Positions 18,722-31,993 of a stretch of 64,000 nucleotides of DNA are shown here, piece by piece (position 1 is the stretch's first letter; every line of letters starts with the position of its first letter). The notes under the pieces are model-generated. The model was not told where the DNA came from and searched no databases. It saw only the letters and a list, made by a program, of their open reading frames with translations. The translations under genes and the position numbers were made by a program. Origin of the DNA: Pseudomonas sp. (GTDB taxonomy: Bacteria; Pseudomonadota; Gammaproteobacteria; Pseudomonadales; Pseudomonadaceae); NCBI RefSeq assembly GCF_030683065.1, contig NZ_JAUXMX010000050.1, forward strand, positions 1 to 64,000, written 5' to 3'.

Positions 18722-20488
18722 TCAGAAGTTCATACCGAAACTCAGGGCGACGAAGTCGCGGTCGGTAGTGGTGTTGTAATCGCCATCAAAGAAGTCGGTG
18801 TAACTGAGGCTGGCGTTATAGGTGTTCTGGTAATCGGCGCCAAGGGCGAGGCTGACAGCCTTGCTGCCTTCGTTGAAGTTCGGCCCAAAACCGTCGACGT
18901 CATGCGACCAGGCGATGCTCGGCGTCAGGTTGACCCCGGCAATCACGTTCGCGTAGTCGGCGCTGGCGCGCAGGCGATAACCCCACGAACTGCTGGTGTA
19001 GAAGCCCTCACCCTGGCACTCGTCCGGGTTGGCCGCGTTGAATGCGCCACACACGCCAGGCGCGCTGAACTCGCCGGCGCCGTAGATTGGGTCGCGGCCA
19101 AAACGCAGCTCGCTAGGGTCGTCCTTGATACCGCCAATGTGGTTGTAAGCGACTTCACCGAGCAGGGTCAGACGGCTGGCACCGAGCACCCGGTCAATGA
19201 ACTGCACGGCGGTGACCTGGGCCTGGGTGAACGGCTTGCGTTCGTAACCGTGGATGTCGGCGCTGGCGACGTTCTGCGCGTGACCGGACTCGAATACCGG
19301 GTTGAACGGCAGCCCCAGAGCACCGAAGGACAGGTCGGTGGAGTTGATTTGCATCGGCATGTTCGGCCGGTGGCTGACTTCGCCAGACAATGCGGTGCCG
19401 CCGACATTGGTCTGGAAGCTCATGCCGTAGAGGCGGATATCCTCCGGGTATTCAATGAAGTAGCGCGCATTCGGCGCACCTGGGATGAAACTTGCGAAGT
19501 TCGGCGTGGTGGTGCGGATGGTGCTGAATACCGGGCCGCGACTGTGATAGTTCATCGCATAGAGGCCGAACTCGGTGTCGTTGAGCGACTCGGCGAACCA
19601 GCGCAAGGCCACGCCATACTGGCCGCTGTCGCGCGCATCGCGGTCGCCGGCACGCGGGATATAAGCGTTGTCGGCAAACGAGTTGGTCGACTCGCCAGGC
19701 GGCAGATCGGCGCCGAATACCGCGAGCCGGTCTTCGCAGCCATCAGCCAACACATCGGCGCTGGAGAAGAAGGTGCCGCAGTTGTCCACCACGGTCTGAT
19801 CCCACTCCAACTGATAGAAGGCTTCCATGCTCAGCGAGTTGGTCAGGCTCTGCGAGACATAGAGCATATTGACCGGAATCAGGCCTTCCTTGATCTCCGC
19901 ACCGGGACGGCGGAACGCGGCCACATCGACCGGATTGATCGAGTTGATGCTGTTACCGATGAAGGTGCTCTCACCCCAACTGACCACCTGCTTGCCGACT
20001 CGCACACTGCCGGGCAGGTCACCAATGCTGTAGTTGTGGTAGATGAACGCATCGAGAATCTGCGCGCCGGAGGCCTGCGCCGCTTCCTTGCGATTGTGAT
20101 CGTCGATGTCATAGAACTGCCGGCTTTCATCTTTGGTTTCGAAGTCGTACCAATAATTGCCACGAATAAAGATCCCAGTGTCGCCGTACTTCAATTCAAG
20201 GTCGTGGATACCCTTGAAGATCTTCGAGAAGGTCTCGCCCTTCTTGAAGTTCAAGCGCCCGTCGTCCGAGGTCCGCGAGGAAGCCTTGCCGCCACTGGCG
20301 ACCGAAACGAACTCTGGGTCGGCAGCGCGAACGCCCCAGCTGGCGCCGACCGACAGCGCAGAGTCGAACTGCGCTTCGAGCCCGCCGACATTGAAAGTGA
20401 TCGCCTGGACCGGCGCGACACAGCCCAGAGCGACGGCAACTGCCAGTGCGCACGGCTGGAAGCTTGCATGCCTTGTTTTTGTTGTCAT
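18722..20488 (-). CDS. DUF1302 family outer-membrane protein
   Basis: This 588-residue protein has a signal peptide (about 29 residues, ending CVAPVQA) and a long beta-rich, aromatic-alternating sequence ending in FVALSFGMNF. A terminal phenylalanine is typical of outer-membrane barrels. The segment ALSVGASWGVRAADP after the signal and RVGKQVVSWGESTFIGNSINSINPVD are family signatures. It is first in the two-gene operon with DUF1329. Two direct repeats of CTCTTTCGGGCG lie 70 and 95 bases upstream and could bind the adjacent LuxR regulator. Confidence 0.9.
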   Translation of the reverse strand: MTTKTRHASFQPCALAVAVALGCVAPVQAITFNVGGLEAQFDSALSVGASWGVRAADPEFVSVASGGKASSRTSDDGRLNFKKGETFSKIFKGIHDLELKYGDTGIFIRGNYWYDFETKDESRQFYDIDDHNRKEAAQASGAQILDAFIYHNYSIGDLPGSVRVGKQVVSWGESTFIGNSINSINPVDVAAFRRPGAEIKEGLIPVNMLYVSQSLTNSLSMEAFYQLEWDQTVVDNCGTFFSSADVLADGCEDRLAVFGADLPPGESTNSFADNAYIPRAGDRDARDSGQYGVALRWFAESLNDTEFGLYAMNYHSRGPVFSTIRTTTPNFASFIPGAPNARYFIEYPEDIRLYGMSFQTNVGGTALSGEVSHRPNMPMQINSTDLSFGALGLPFNPVFESGHAQNVASADIHGYERKPFTQAQVTAVQFIDRVLGASRLTLLGEVAYNHIGGIKDDPSELRFGRDPIYGAGEFSAPGVCGAFNAANPDECQGEGFYTSSSWGYRLRASADYANVIAGVNLTPSIAWSHDVDGFGPNFNEGSKAVSLALGADYQNTYNASLSYTDFFDGDYNTTTDRDFVALSFGMNF

Positions 20489-20557
20489 GCGGCTCTCCTG
20501 GAAAGCATGGTTTCGTGTTGAAGCTCCACGCTACCCAGCACCATCCTTGCGGATAAG

Positions 20558-20594
20558 CGCCCGAAAGAGGGATTCGTCCTGTCGCCCGAAAGAG
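20558..20594 (-). promoter_or_regulatory. Direct repeat, candidate operator of the DUF1302-DUF1329 operon
   Basis: CGCCCGAAAGAG occurs at 20558-20569 and again at 20583-20594, a 25-base period, each followed by a similar (G/T)GA. MalT-class regulators bind direct repeats, so this is a candidate site for the LuxR protein encoded at 14637. It is an inference from position and repetition only. Confidence 0.45.
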
Positions 20595-20751
20595 TGAATA
20601 CACCTCTACTGCGCAGCATTGCCGCCACGCCATGAACCGTCCCAATGGCTCGTCATAGCGCCGGTGAATGGCGCCAGCAAACGCGCACCTCGGGACAAAG
20701 CGTTGTGCGCCGGCTAGGCTGGCGGCACATGCCCGCATGAGGAAAGATCCG

Positions 20752-22158
20752 ATGTCGCTACAACCGCGCATCAGCCTGTGGATGGATCAACTCGCTTCAC
20801 CCCTGACGCCGCGCCCGGCCCTGCAGGGCCGTCAGGAGGTCGACGTAGCGATCATCGGCGCCGGTTACACCGGGTTGTGGACGGCCTATTACCTCAAGCG
20901 CCAGGCGCCTGAACTGCGCATCGCCGTGGTCGAGGCCGAGTACGCCGGCTTCGGCGCCTCCGGGCGCAACGGCGGTTGGCTGATGGGCAACCTGCTCGGC
21001 GAAGATCGTCTGCTCGCCGGCCTGCCTGCGGAACAGCGACGGGCCGCCTTCGACCTGCTGCACGGCATCCCCGACGAAGTGGCCGAGGTGCTGCAACGTG
21101 AAGGCATCGCCTGCGACTATCGCAAGGGCGGTGTGCTGTATTGCGCGGCGCGCTACCCGGAACAGGCGCGACGCCTGCGTACCTGGCTCGACTCGCTGCA
21201 TGGCGAAGGCCTGAGCGAAGCTGACTACCGCTGGTTGGCACCGCAAGAGCTGAGCCAACAGCTGCGCATCAACAACCCACTCGGCGCCATCCACAGCCCG
21301 CATTGCGCGACCATTCAACCGGCAAGGCTGGTGCGCGGCCTGGCCCAGGCAGTCGAACGCCTGGGCGTGCAACTGTTCGAGCAGAGCCGCGTGACGCATT
21401 GGCAACCGGGCCTGCTGCGCACCGCCCAGGGTGAACTGCACGCCGACTGGGTGGTGCCTGCAGTTGAAGGCTACGCCGCCGAACTGCCGCTGCTGCGCCG
21501 CTATCAACTGCCGGTGCAAAGTCTGCTGATCGCCACCGAACCACTGTCGACCAGCCAGTGGGACGAGATCGGCCTCGAACGCGGCCAGGCCTTCAGCGAA
21601 TTCAGCCGCCAGGTCACCTACGGCCAGCGCAGCGCTGACGACCGCCTGGTATTCGGCGCCCGTGGTGGTTACCGCTTCGCCGGCAAGCTGCGGCAGAACT
21701 TTGACCTGAACGCCGAGGAAGTCGGCCTGCGCCGCTACCTGTTCGGCGAGTTGTTCCCGCAATTGCGCAACGCCCGGATCAGCCATGGCTGGGGCGGCAA
21801 CCTCGGCATGGCGCGGCGCTTCCAACCGCACATGTTGCTCGACCGCAGCAACCGCATCGCCCTCGCCGGCGGCTACGGCGGTGAAGGTGTCGGCGCCAGC
21901 AACCTCGGCGGGCGCACCCTGGCCGACCTGATCCTCGGCCGCAACAGCCCGTTGACCGCGCAACCCTGGGTGCTTGGCGAACGTCCGCTGTCGGCGCTCA
22001 AGGTCTGGGAGCCGGAACCCTGCCGCTGGCTCGGCTACAGCGCCATCATGCGCAGCTTCAGTCATGAGGACCGGGTGCTCGCCAATCCGCACAGCGCCCC
22101 CTGGCGTCGTGCTCTGGCCAGCAAGCTGGCGGACTTCATGGAAAGCCTGATGCGCTGA
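20752..22158 (+). CDS. FAD-dependent amine/amino-acid oxidoreductase (DAO family)
   Basis: This 468-residue flavoprotein has an N-terminal FAD-binding motif DVAIIGAGYTGLWTAYYL (about 28-46), VVEAEYAGFGASGRNGGWLMG, and a C-terminal LAGGYGGEGVGASNLGGRTLADLI. It resembles gamma-glutamylputrescine oxidoreductase-type DAO proteins, which oxidise secondary or primary amines and release hydrogen peroxide. The substrate cannot be read from sequence. GAGGAA precedes ATG 20752, better than ATG 20737. It diverges from the DUF1302 operon and lies upstream of the gcv operon promoter. Confidence 0.88.
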   Translation: MSLQPRISLWMDQLASPLTPRPALQGRQEVDVAIIGAGYTGLWTAYYLKRQAPELRIAVVEAEYAGFGASGRNGGWLMGNLLGEDRLLAGLPAEQRRAAFDLLHGIPDEVAEVLQREGIACDYRKGGVLYCAARYPEQARRLRTWLDSLHGEGLSEADYRWLAPQELSQQLRINNPLGAIHSPHCATIQPARLVRGLAQAVERLGVQLFEQSRVTHWQPGLLRTAQGELHADWVVPAVEGYAAELPLLRRYQLPVQSLLIATEPLSTSQWDEIGLERGQAFSEFSRQVTYGQRSADDRLVFGARGGYRFAGKLRQNFDLNAEEVGLRRYLFGELFPQLRNARISHGWGGNLGMARRFQPHMLLDRSNRIALAGGYGGEGVGASNLGGRTLADLILGRNSPLTAQPWVLGERPLSALKVWEPEPCRWLGYSAIMRSFSHEDRVLANPHSAPWRRALASKLADFMESLMR

Positions 22159-22213
22159 GCCGCGAGTGAGCTCATGGGCGGCTACCAGGGACTCACTTCA
22201 ACGCAACACCAAA

Positions 22214-22250
22214 TGTATTGATTTCAATACATCGTAACGAAATCCACACA
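22214..22250 (+). promoter_or_regulatory. TyrR/GcsR-like activator boxes, tandem pair
   Basis: TGTATTGATTTCAATACA at 22214-22231 is a perfect 18-bp palindrome (TGTATTG-N4-CAATACA). Two bases later a degenerate 18-bp copy (CGTAACGAAATCCACACA) runs 22233-22250. The TGT-N12-ACA form is that of TyrR-family enhancer-binding proteins, which include P. aeruginosa GcsR, the activator of this operon. The pair lies about 160-190 bases upstream of the -24/-12 promoter. Confidence 0.7.
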
Positions 22251-22323
22251 AGTGCGACACCCACCTGCCAACCCGCGACATCACAGGCTTTGCTGGGTCA
22301 TTTCAGTAGCAACCCGCAACAGC

Positions 22324-22341
22324 CGTATCGAATTCAATACA
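22324..22341 (+). promoter_or_regulatory. TyrR/GcsR-like activator box, third site
   Basis: CGTATCGAATTCAATACA keeps the CAATACA half and the 18-bp spacing of the perfect site at 22214. It lies 66 bases upstream of the -24 element, suitable for a sigma54 enhancer-binding protein. An AT-rich tract at 22365-22406 lies between it and the promoter and could bend. Confidence 0.6.
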
Positions 22342-22406
22342 AGGCAGTTATTCACAAGCCTGCTTTAAAAATCATAAGTCGTTGTTTTTATTGATAAAAA
22401 TAACAA

Positions 22407-22422
22407 TGGCACCGCACTTGCT
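22407..22422 (+). promoter_or_regulatory. Sigma54 (-24/-12) promoter of the gcv operon
   Basis: TGGCACCGCACTTGCT matches TGGCAC(G)-N4-TTGC(A/T) with correct spacing, differing only at the seventh base. Transcription would begin near 22433, giving a leader of about 80 bases before gcvH. This agrees with RpoN dependence known for the homologous P. aeruginosa operon. Confidence 0.88.
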
Positions 22423-22514
22423 ATGGTCTCTAGCTAAATGCTCGCTGCCTTGCACGAGCACCTTGTTCATCGCCCGCACAAGAAAGGGCGAGTCTGACTA
22501 CTTGAGGAATTCAC

Positions 22515-22898
22515 ATGAGCGAGTTGCGTTTTACCGTCGAACACGAATGGCTGCGTCAGGACGCCGATGGCATGGTCACCGTGGGCATCACTGCCTACGC
22601 TCAGGAAGCCTTGGGTGACGTGGTGTTCGTGCAACTGCCAGACCTGCAGAACTACGCCGAAGGCGCAGAAGTCGCGGTGCTGGAATCGGTAAAAGCAGCC
22701 AGCAACATCGCCATGCCGCTGGACGGCGAAGTGCTCGAAGTCAACGCCGAGCTCGAAGCCAGCCCGGAACTGGTCAACGAAGATCCGCTGGGCCAGGGCT
22801 GGTTCTTCCGCTTCCGCCCAACTGATGCCAGCGCCATTGCTGCCCTGCTCGACCAGGCTGCCTACGAGCGCCTGCTCAACGCCAACGCTGACGCCTGA
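22515..22898 (+). CDS. gcvH: Glycine cleavage system H protein
   Basis: This 127-residue lipoyl carrier shuttles the aminomethyl group among the P, T and L proteins. The lipoylation site is lysine 60 in VLESVKAAS, and LGDVVFVQLP and DPLGQGWFFR are conserved. GAGG precedes the ATG. It is the first gene of a gcvH-gcvP-glyA-sdaA-gcvT operon and starts 10 bases before the next gene. The gene order and promoter match the secondary, glycine-induced gcv set (gcvH2) of pseudomonads. Confidence 0.95.
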   Translation: MSELRFTVEHEWLRQDADGMVTVGITAYAQEALGDVVFVQLPDLQNYAEGAEVAVLESVKAASNIAMPLDGEVLEVNAELEASPELVNEDPLGQGWFFRFRPTDASAIAALLDQAAYERLLNANADA

Positions 22899-22907
22899 GA
22901 GAGTAAA

Positions 22908-25763
<2,856 letters not shown>

Positions 25764-25989
25764 GGCGCTAAAAAACGTAGGATGGGTTAGCGGCGCAGAA
25801 CGCTGTTCGCGCCGCCAATACCATCCTTGCGCGCCGCGTAACCCATCGATGGCGAGCGCGGCCTACGCAATGATGGGTATCGCTTCGCTCAACCCATCCT
25901 ACGACTTTGTTTACCCAAAATTTTCGACTCACCCCTACCCGGGGCGGGTAAGTTGCACCCGACAAGAACAATAACCGAGGATTCTCACC
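25764..25989. repeat. Palindromic dispersed repeat inside the gcv operon (gcvP-glyA gap)
   Basis: The block at 25777-25903 starts GTAGGATGGGTTAGCGGCGC and ends CGCTCAACCCATCCTAC. It contains several nested inverted copies of the GTAGGATGG/CCCATCCTAC motif that also occurs at 14536-14623 and 48979. It can fold into long hairpins in the operon RNA. GAGG before glyA gives that gene its own ribosome entry. Confidence 0.8.
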
Positions 25990-27243
25990 ATGTTTAGCAA
26001 GCACGATCAACTGCAAGGCTACGATGACGCCCTGCTCGCTGCGATCAACGCCGAAGAGCAGCGTCAGGAAGACCATATCGAGCTGATCGCCTCGGAAAAC
26101 TATTGCAGCCAGCGCGTCATGCAGGCGCAGGGCAGCGGCCTGACCAACAAGTACGCTGAAGGCTACCCAGGCAAGCGCTACTACGGCGGCTGCGAGTATG
26201 TCGACAAGGTCGAAACGCTGGCCATCGAGCGCGCCAAGCAGCTGTTCGGCGCGGACTACGCCAATGTGCAGCCACACTCCGGCTCTTCCGCCCACAGCGC
26301 CGTATACCTGGCGCTGCTGAATGCTGGCGACACCCTGCTCGGCATGAGCCTGGCCCACGGTGGCCATCTGACCCACGGCGCCAAGGTCTCCTCCTCCGGC
26401 AAGCTGTACAACGCCGTGCAGTACGGCATCGACGAGAACGGCCTGATCGATTACGCCGAGGTCGAACGCCTGGCCGTCGAGCACCAGCCGAAGATGATCG
26501 TTGCCGGTTTCAGCGCCTATTCGCGCACCCTGGATTTTGCCCGCTTCCGCGAAATTGCCGATAAGGTCGGCGCCCTATTGTTCGTCGATATGGCCCATGT
26601 CGCCGGCCTGGTTGCCGCCGGCCTGTATCCCAACCCGATCCCCTTTGCCGATGTGGTCACCACCACCACCCACAAGACATTGCGCGGCCCGCGCGGCGGC
26701 CTGATCCTGGCCCGCGCCAACCCGGAGATCGAGAAGAAGCTCAACTCCGCAGTATTCCCCGGCAGCCAGGGCGGCCCGCTGATGCATGTGATCGCGGCCA
26801 AGGCCGTGTGCTTCAAGGAAGCGCTGGAGCCGGGCTTCAAGGCCTACCAGCAGCAGGTAATCGATAACGCCAGGACCATGGCAGACGTGTTCGTCGGCCG
26901 CGGTTTCGAGGTGGTTTCCGGCGGCACCGACAACCACTTGATGCTGATCAGCCTGGTCAAGCAGGGCCTGACCGGCAAGGCCGCCGATGCGGCGCTGGGC
27001 GCGGCGCATATCACGGTGAACAAGAACGCCGTGCCGAACGACCCGCAGTCGCCGTTTGTCACCTCGGGCATCCGCATCGGCACCCCGGCGGTGACCAGTC
27101 GCGGCTTCAAGCAAGGCGAGTGCCGCGAACTGGCCGGCTGGATCTGCGACATCCTCGATGCGCTGGATAACACCGACGTCAGCGAACGCGTTCGTGGCCA
27201 GGTCAGCGACCTTTGCGCGACTTTCCCGGTCTACGCTAAATAA
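25990..27243 (+). CDS. glyA: Serine hydroxymethyltransferase
   Basis: This 417-residue PLP enzyme interconverts glycine plus methylene-tetrahydrofolate with serine. The PLP lysine is near residue 228 in [46 protein letters not shown] marks the N-terminus. Within this operon it would use the one-carbon unit from glycine cleavage to make serine, which sdaA then deaminates. It is separated from gcvP by a repeat-rich 226-base gap. Confidence 0.96.
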   Translation: MFSKHDQLQGYDDALLAAINAEEQRQEDHIELIASENYCSQRVMQAQGSGLTNKYAEGYPGKRYYGGCEYVDKVETLAIERAKQLFGADYANVQPHSGSSAHSAVYLALLNAGDTLLGMSLAHGGHLTHGAKVSSSGKLYNAVQYGIDENGLIDYAEVERLAVEHQPKMIVAGFSAYSRTLDFARFREIADKVGALLFVDMAHVAGLVAAGLYPNPIPFADVVTTTTHKTLRGPRGGLILARANPEIEKKLNSAVFPGSQGGPLMHVIAAKAVCFKEALEPGFKAYQQQVIDNARTMADVFVGRGFEVVSGGTDNHLMLISLVKQGLTGKAADAALGAAHITVNKNAVPNDPQSPFVTSGIRIGTPAVTSRGFKQGECRELAGWICDILDALDNTDVSERVRGQVSDLCATFPVYAK

Positions 27244-27358
27244 GACGCCGGTTTAAGCCAACGGTAGGAGCGAGCCATGCTCGCGATGCCCTGCTGGATG
27301 CAGGCGCAGGCATCGCTCGCGCCTGCATCACGATGGCTGACTTGCCCATGGAGATCAC
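27244..27358. repeat. REP-like palindrome between glyA and sdaA
   Basis: GTAGGAGCGAGCCATGCTCG begins at 27264, and a GCAGGCGCAGGCATCGCTCGCGCCTGC hairpin-forming segment follows. This is another short Pseudomonas repeat family. No gene is present. Confidence 0.6.
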
Positions 27359-28735
<1,377 letters not shown>

Positions 28736-28833
28736 GTACCTTGGGTGTGCGGGCCGTCTGAGCTGCGCCCCCCATCTGACACACGTATTGATCACGACCC
28801 GGTGCGCATGGCGCACCCTACCGGAGAGATTGC

Positions 28834-29955
28834 ATGACCACTGAAACCCTCGCCAAAACCCCGTTACACGCTCTGCACCTGGAACTGGGCGCACGCATGG
28901 TGCCGTTTGCCGGCTATGACATGCCGGTGCAGTACCCGCTCGGCGTAATGAAAGAACACCTGCACACCCGCGAAGCCGCCGGTCTGTTCGACGTCTCGCA
29001 CATGGGCCAGATCATCCTGCGCGGCCCGCAAGCGGCCCAGGCCCTGGAGCGCCTGGTGCCGGTCGACATCATCGACCTGCCGGTCGGCATGCAGCGCTAC
29101 GCCATGTTCACCGACGACCAGGGCGGTATTCTCGATGACCTGATGGTCGCCAACCTCGGCAACGACACCCTGTTTCTGGTGGTCAACGCCGGCTGCAAGC
29201 ACCAGGACCTGATGCACCTGCAACTGCAGATCGCCAGCCAGTGCCAGGTCGAGTCCTGCTTCGACCGCGCCCTGCTCGCCCTGCAAGGCCCGAAAGCCGT
29301 CGAGGTGCTGGCGCGTCTGGCGCCAGAAGTAGCCAAGATGACCTTCATGCAGTTCGCCCCGGTACGCCTGCTGGGTGTCGACTGCTACGTCAGCCGCTCC
29401 GGCTACACCGGCGAAGATGGCTATGAAATCTCGGTACCGGCCGCACACGCCGAAACCCTGGCGCGCAGCCTGCTGGCCGAACCGGAAGTCGCGGCCATCG
29501 GCCTCGGCGCGCGCGACTCGCTGCGCCTGGAAGCCGGCCTGTGCCTGTATGGCCACGACATGAGCACCAGCACCACGCCGATAGAGGCCGGCCTGCTGTG
29601 GGCCATCTCCAAGCCCCGTCGCGCCGATGGTGCGCGCGCTGGCGGCTTCCCCGGCGCCGAGCGGATCTTCGCCCAGCAACAACAAGGCGTCGCCAGCAAG
29701 CGCGTCGGCCTGCTGCCGCAGGAGCGCGTCCCGGTGCGTGAAGGCGCGGAAATCGTCGATGCCGACGGCACTGTGATCGGCACGGTATGCAGCGGCGGCT
29801 TCGGCCCAACCCTGGCTGCCCCGGTAGCCATGGGCTATGTGCAGAGCAGCCATATGGCCATCGACACCCCGGTCTGGGCCATGGTGCGCGGCAAGCGCGT
29901 GGCAATGAAAGTGGCCAAGACCCCGTTCGTGCCGCAGCGTTACTACCGCGGTTAA
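28834..29955 (+). CDS. gcvT: Glycine cleavage system aminomethyltransferase, T protein
   Basis: This 373-residue T protein transfers the methylene group from aminomethyl-lipoyl GcvH to tetrahydrofolate and releases ammonia. [14 protein letters not shown] near residue 50, the folate-binding EDGYEISV region, and [18 protein letters not shown] are signatures. GGAGAG lies before the ATG. The 98-base gap from sdaA contains a GTGCGCATGGCGCACCCTACC palindrome. It is the last gene of the operon and is followed by an 11-bp hairpin. Confidence 0.95.
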   Translation: MTTETLAKTPLHALHLELGARMVPFAGYDMPVQYPLGVMKEHLHTREAAGLFDVSHMGQIILRGPQAAQALERLVPVDIIDLPVGMQRYAMFTDDQGGILDDLMVANLGNDTLFLVVNAGCKHQDLMHLQLQIASQCQVESCFDRALLALQGPKAVEVLARLAPEVAKMTFMQFAPVRLLGVDCYVSRSGYTGEDGYEISVPAAHAETLARSLLAEPEVAAIGLGARDSLRLEAGLCLYGHDMSTSTTPIEAGLLWAISKPRRADGARAGGFPGAERIFAQQQQGVASKRVGLLPQERVPVREGAEIVDADGTVIGTVCSGGFGPTLAAPVAMGYVQSSHMAIDTPVWAMVRGKRVAMKVAKTPFVPQRYYRG

Positions 29956-29964
29956 AACGACAGA

Positions 29965-29993
29965 GGCGGACAAGGCAAACTACCTTGTCCGCC
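29965..29993. terminator. Hairpin between convergent gcvT and M14 peptidase genes
   Basis: GGCGGACAAGG-CAAACTA-CCTTGTCCGCC is a perfect 11-bp stem placed 10 bases after the gcvT stop and 11 before the opposing stop codon. There is no strong T-run, so termination efficiency is uncertain, but the position suits a shared end. Confidence 0.6.
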
Positions 29994-30003
29994 AACGGCT
30001 TGA

Positions 30004-31137
30004 TTAGTCGCGCAACCCACCCACCATCGCCGCCGTCACGCTCAGCACATCCTTGCCCAACTGCATCGAGCGCTGGCCGTTCCAGCCGGTGACGGCATTG
30101 GGCCTGTCATCGTGGTCCTTGAACGGCATTTCGATGGTGAACGACAGGCAGTCGAATTCCAGGCCGACCGCGTTGCACGCCAGGGTGATGTTGGCCTGCC
30201 CGGGCTGGTCACGCGCATAGCCGAACGCAGTCTGGAACTCGGCGCCGATGCCGACCAGGCGGCGGCGGAACTCCTCCTCCAGCTGCGCCAGGCGCTGGCT
30301 GTAACCGGGGTTGCCTTCGCAGCCTGCGGTGAAGACGTGGGGGATTTCCTCATCGCCGTGGATATCGAGAAACAGGTCAACACCGATCTGGCGCATCTGC
30401 TGCTGGACGAAAAACACCTCGGGCGTCTCGCTCGCGCTGGCTGCTTGCCAGGCGCGATTGAGGTCCTTGCCGGCGGCGTTGGTGCGCAGGTGGCCACGGA
30501 AGGCGCCATCCGGGTTCATGTTCGGCACCAGGTAAAGATCAGCCTGTTGCAGCAGAGCATTCAGTTCGGCGTCGTCACGGTTCTGCAGGCGCTCGATCAG
30601 GCCCTCCATAAACCATTCGGCCATGTGCTCGCCGGGGTGCTGCTGGGCGATGATCCAGATCTTGCGCAACGCGTTCGGGTTGCGACTGACGCGCAGTAAC
30701 TGGATGTCGCGACCTTCGATACTTTTACCCGTGGCGAACAGTTCCGCGCCGGCCTTGCTCTGCGCCTGCTCGATCAGCCCGTCATGCCGCGCTCGGCTGT
30801 AGGGCTCGAAGTAGGCGAACCAGACCTGGGCCCGGCTCGGCTCGATGGTAAAGTCGAGCGCGCCGTTCTCGAAGCAGCTGGACACGCGAAACCAATTGAT
30901 CTGGTCGTAAGAGGCAACGGCGTTGTAGCCGACCCAGGCATTGCTGTAGGCGGACTCGCCGGCGTTGGTCAGGCTGAAGCCGTAACGCTGGCCCGGGGTC
31001 AAGCCGTCGACGTTGAAGTGGAACCACTGGAAGTGATAGCTGTTGAGATCGTGGCGCATAGCCAGCAGCATCCGTTGCGGGTTGCTGGCATCGATGACCT
31101 CGATATTGCCGCTGTCGAAGTTGCAGCTGATGTTCAT
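30004..31137 (-). CDS. M14 family zinc carboxypeptidase, cytosolic carboxypeptidase (CCP)-like
   Basis: This 377-residue protein has a beta-sandwich N-terminal domain (1-125) typical of cytosolic carboxypeptidases, then an M14 catalytic domain. Zinc ligands are the H and E of QQHPGEHMAEWF and the H of DIHGDEEIPH. The substrate arginine and asparagine lie in NMNPDGAFRGHLRTNAAGKDLNRAW, and the general-base glutamate is in SFTIEMPFKDH. No signal peptide is seen, so it acts in the cytoplasm. Eukaryotic relatives remove glutamates from protein tails; the bacterial substrate is unknown. It is convergent with gcvT. Confidence 0.88.
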   Translation of the reverse strand: MNISCNFDSGNIEVIDASNPQRMLLAMRHDLNSYHFQWFHFNVDGLTPGQRYGFSLTNAGESAYSNAWVGYNAVASYDQINWFRVSSCFENGALDFTIEPSRAQVWFAYFEPYSRARHDGLIEQAQSKAGAELFATGKSIEGRDIQLLRVSRNPNALRKIWIIAQQHPGEHMAEWFMEGLIERLQNRDDAELNALLQQADLYLVPNMNPDGAFRGHLRTNAAGKDLNRAWQAASASETPEVFFVQQQMRQIGVDLFLDIHGDEEIPHVFTAGCEGNPGYSQRLAQLEEEFRRRLVGIGAEFQTAFGYARDQPGQANITLACNAVGLEFDCLSFTIEMPFKDHDDRPNAVTGWNGQRSMQLGKDVLSVTAAMVGGLRD

Positions 31138-31435
31138 GGGTACCTCAACGGTTTGATGATGGTGTTGCTCGCCTGCCTATAAGCATCGCAGCGCGGCCAG
31201 CCTAGGAAAACCACCAGAGGCGACGAACAGATATGTATTCTGCCGGGATTGGCGCGCCTGACGAAGCCCGCCGCGCAACTTGTGCTCACTCGCGGGGTCT
31301 TCTGCTGCGCAGTCAGCTCAAGTGGCCGCGCCAGAGACTAGACAAGTAGCCAATTACGCTTGAGCAACCAACATTCCTGGCAAGCCCGAATACAGGCAGT
31401 CTGGCGCTAGCCACCCGCATACAGAAGGAATGACC

Positions 31436-31993
31436 ATGACAACTCAGCAATGGGCCGGCACAAAACTATTCGCCCTCGTGTGTGCAGTGTTGCTGCTGGG
31501 CGGTTGTGCCAGTCAGCAACCGAGTGCGGCCAGTGCGCCGCAGACAGAAACACCCGCGGCCGACGAAGCAGCGGTCGAGAGCGCAGACGCGACCCTGGCA
31601 AAGCTGCGCAGCCAAGCCAATCGCGGTGACCTCGACTGTCAGTTCCAGTTGGGCAGTTCCTACTTCGTCGGCAAACCGGCGAAAGACCTCAAGCAAGCTG
31701 AGTATTGGTGGCAGCAAGCTGCCGACAAGGGCCACGCCATGGCGGCGGTCAGCCTGGCCTACCTGTACACCGGTCGCGACAATCCGGATTTCGCCAACCC
31801 GCAGCGCATGCTCAAGTACCTCAACCAGTCCGCCGCCGGCGGCAACCCGATGGCCCAGCACATCCTCGGCAACCTCTACCTGCGTGGCGAACAAGGCGTA
31901 CCGCTCGACGCCAATCAGGCCAGACGCCTATTCCAGAGCGCCTGCCAGCAGAATTATGAGGTCAGCTGCACAGCGTTGAGCAGATTGCCCTGA
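31436..31993 (+). CDS. Sel1-repeat lipoprotein
   Basis: This 185-residue protein has a lipoprotein signal with lipobox LLGGC (lipidated cysteine 24). A Ser/Ala/Pro-rich linker is followed by about three Sel1-like (TPR-type) repeats from about residue 58, for example AEYWWQQAADKGHAMAAVSLAYLY. It is likely anchored in the outer membrane and used for protein-protein contact. AAGGA fits ATG 31436 better than ATG 31430. No operon partner is clear. Confidence 0.88.
   Translation: MTTQQWAGTKLFALVCAVLLLGGCASQQPSAASAPQTETPAADEAAVESADATLAKLRSQANRGDLDCQFQLGSSYFVGKPAKDLKQAEYWWQQAADKGHAMAAVSLAYLYTGRDNPDFANPQRMLKYLNQSAAGGNPMAQHILGNLYLRGEQGVPLDANQARRLFQSACQQNYEVSCTALSRLP

Noticed and set aside
22160..22514. 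Glycine riboswitch upstream of gcvH
   Set aside because: I see no conserved tandem glycine aptamer pattern; a sigma54 promoter with activator boxes explains the region.
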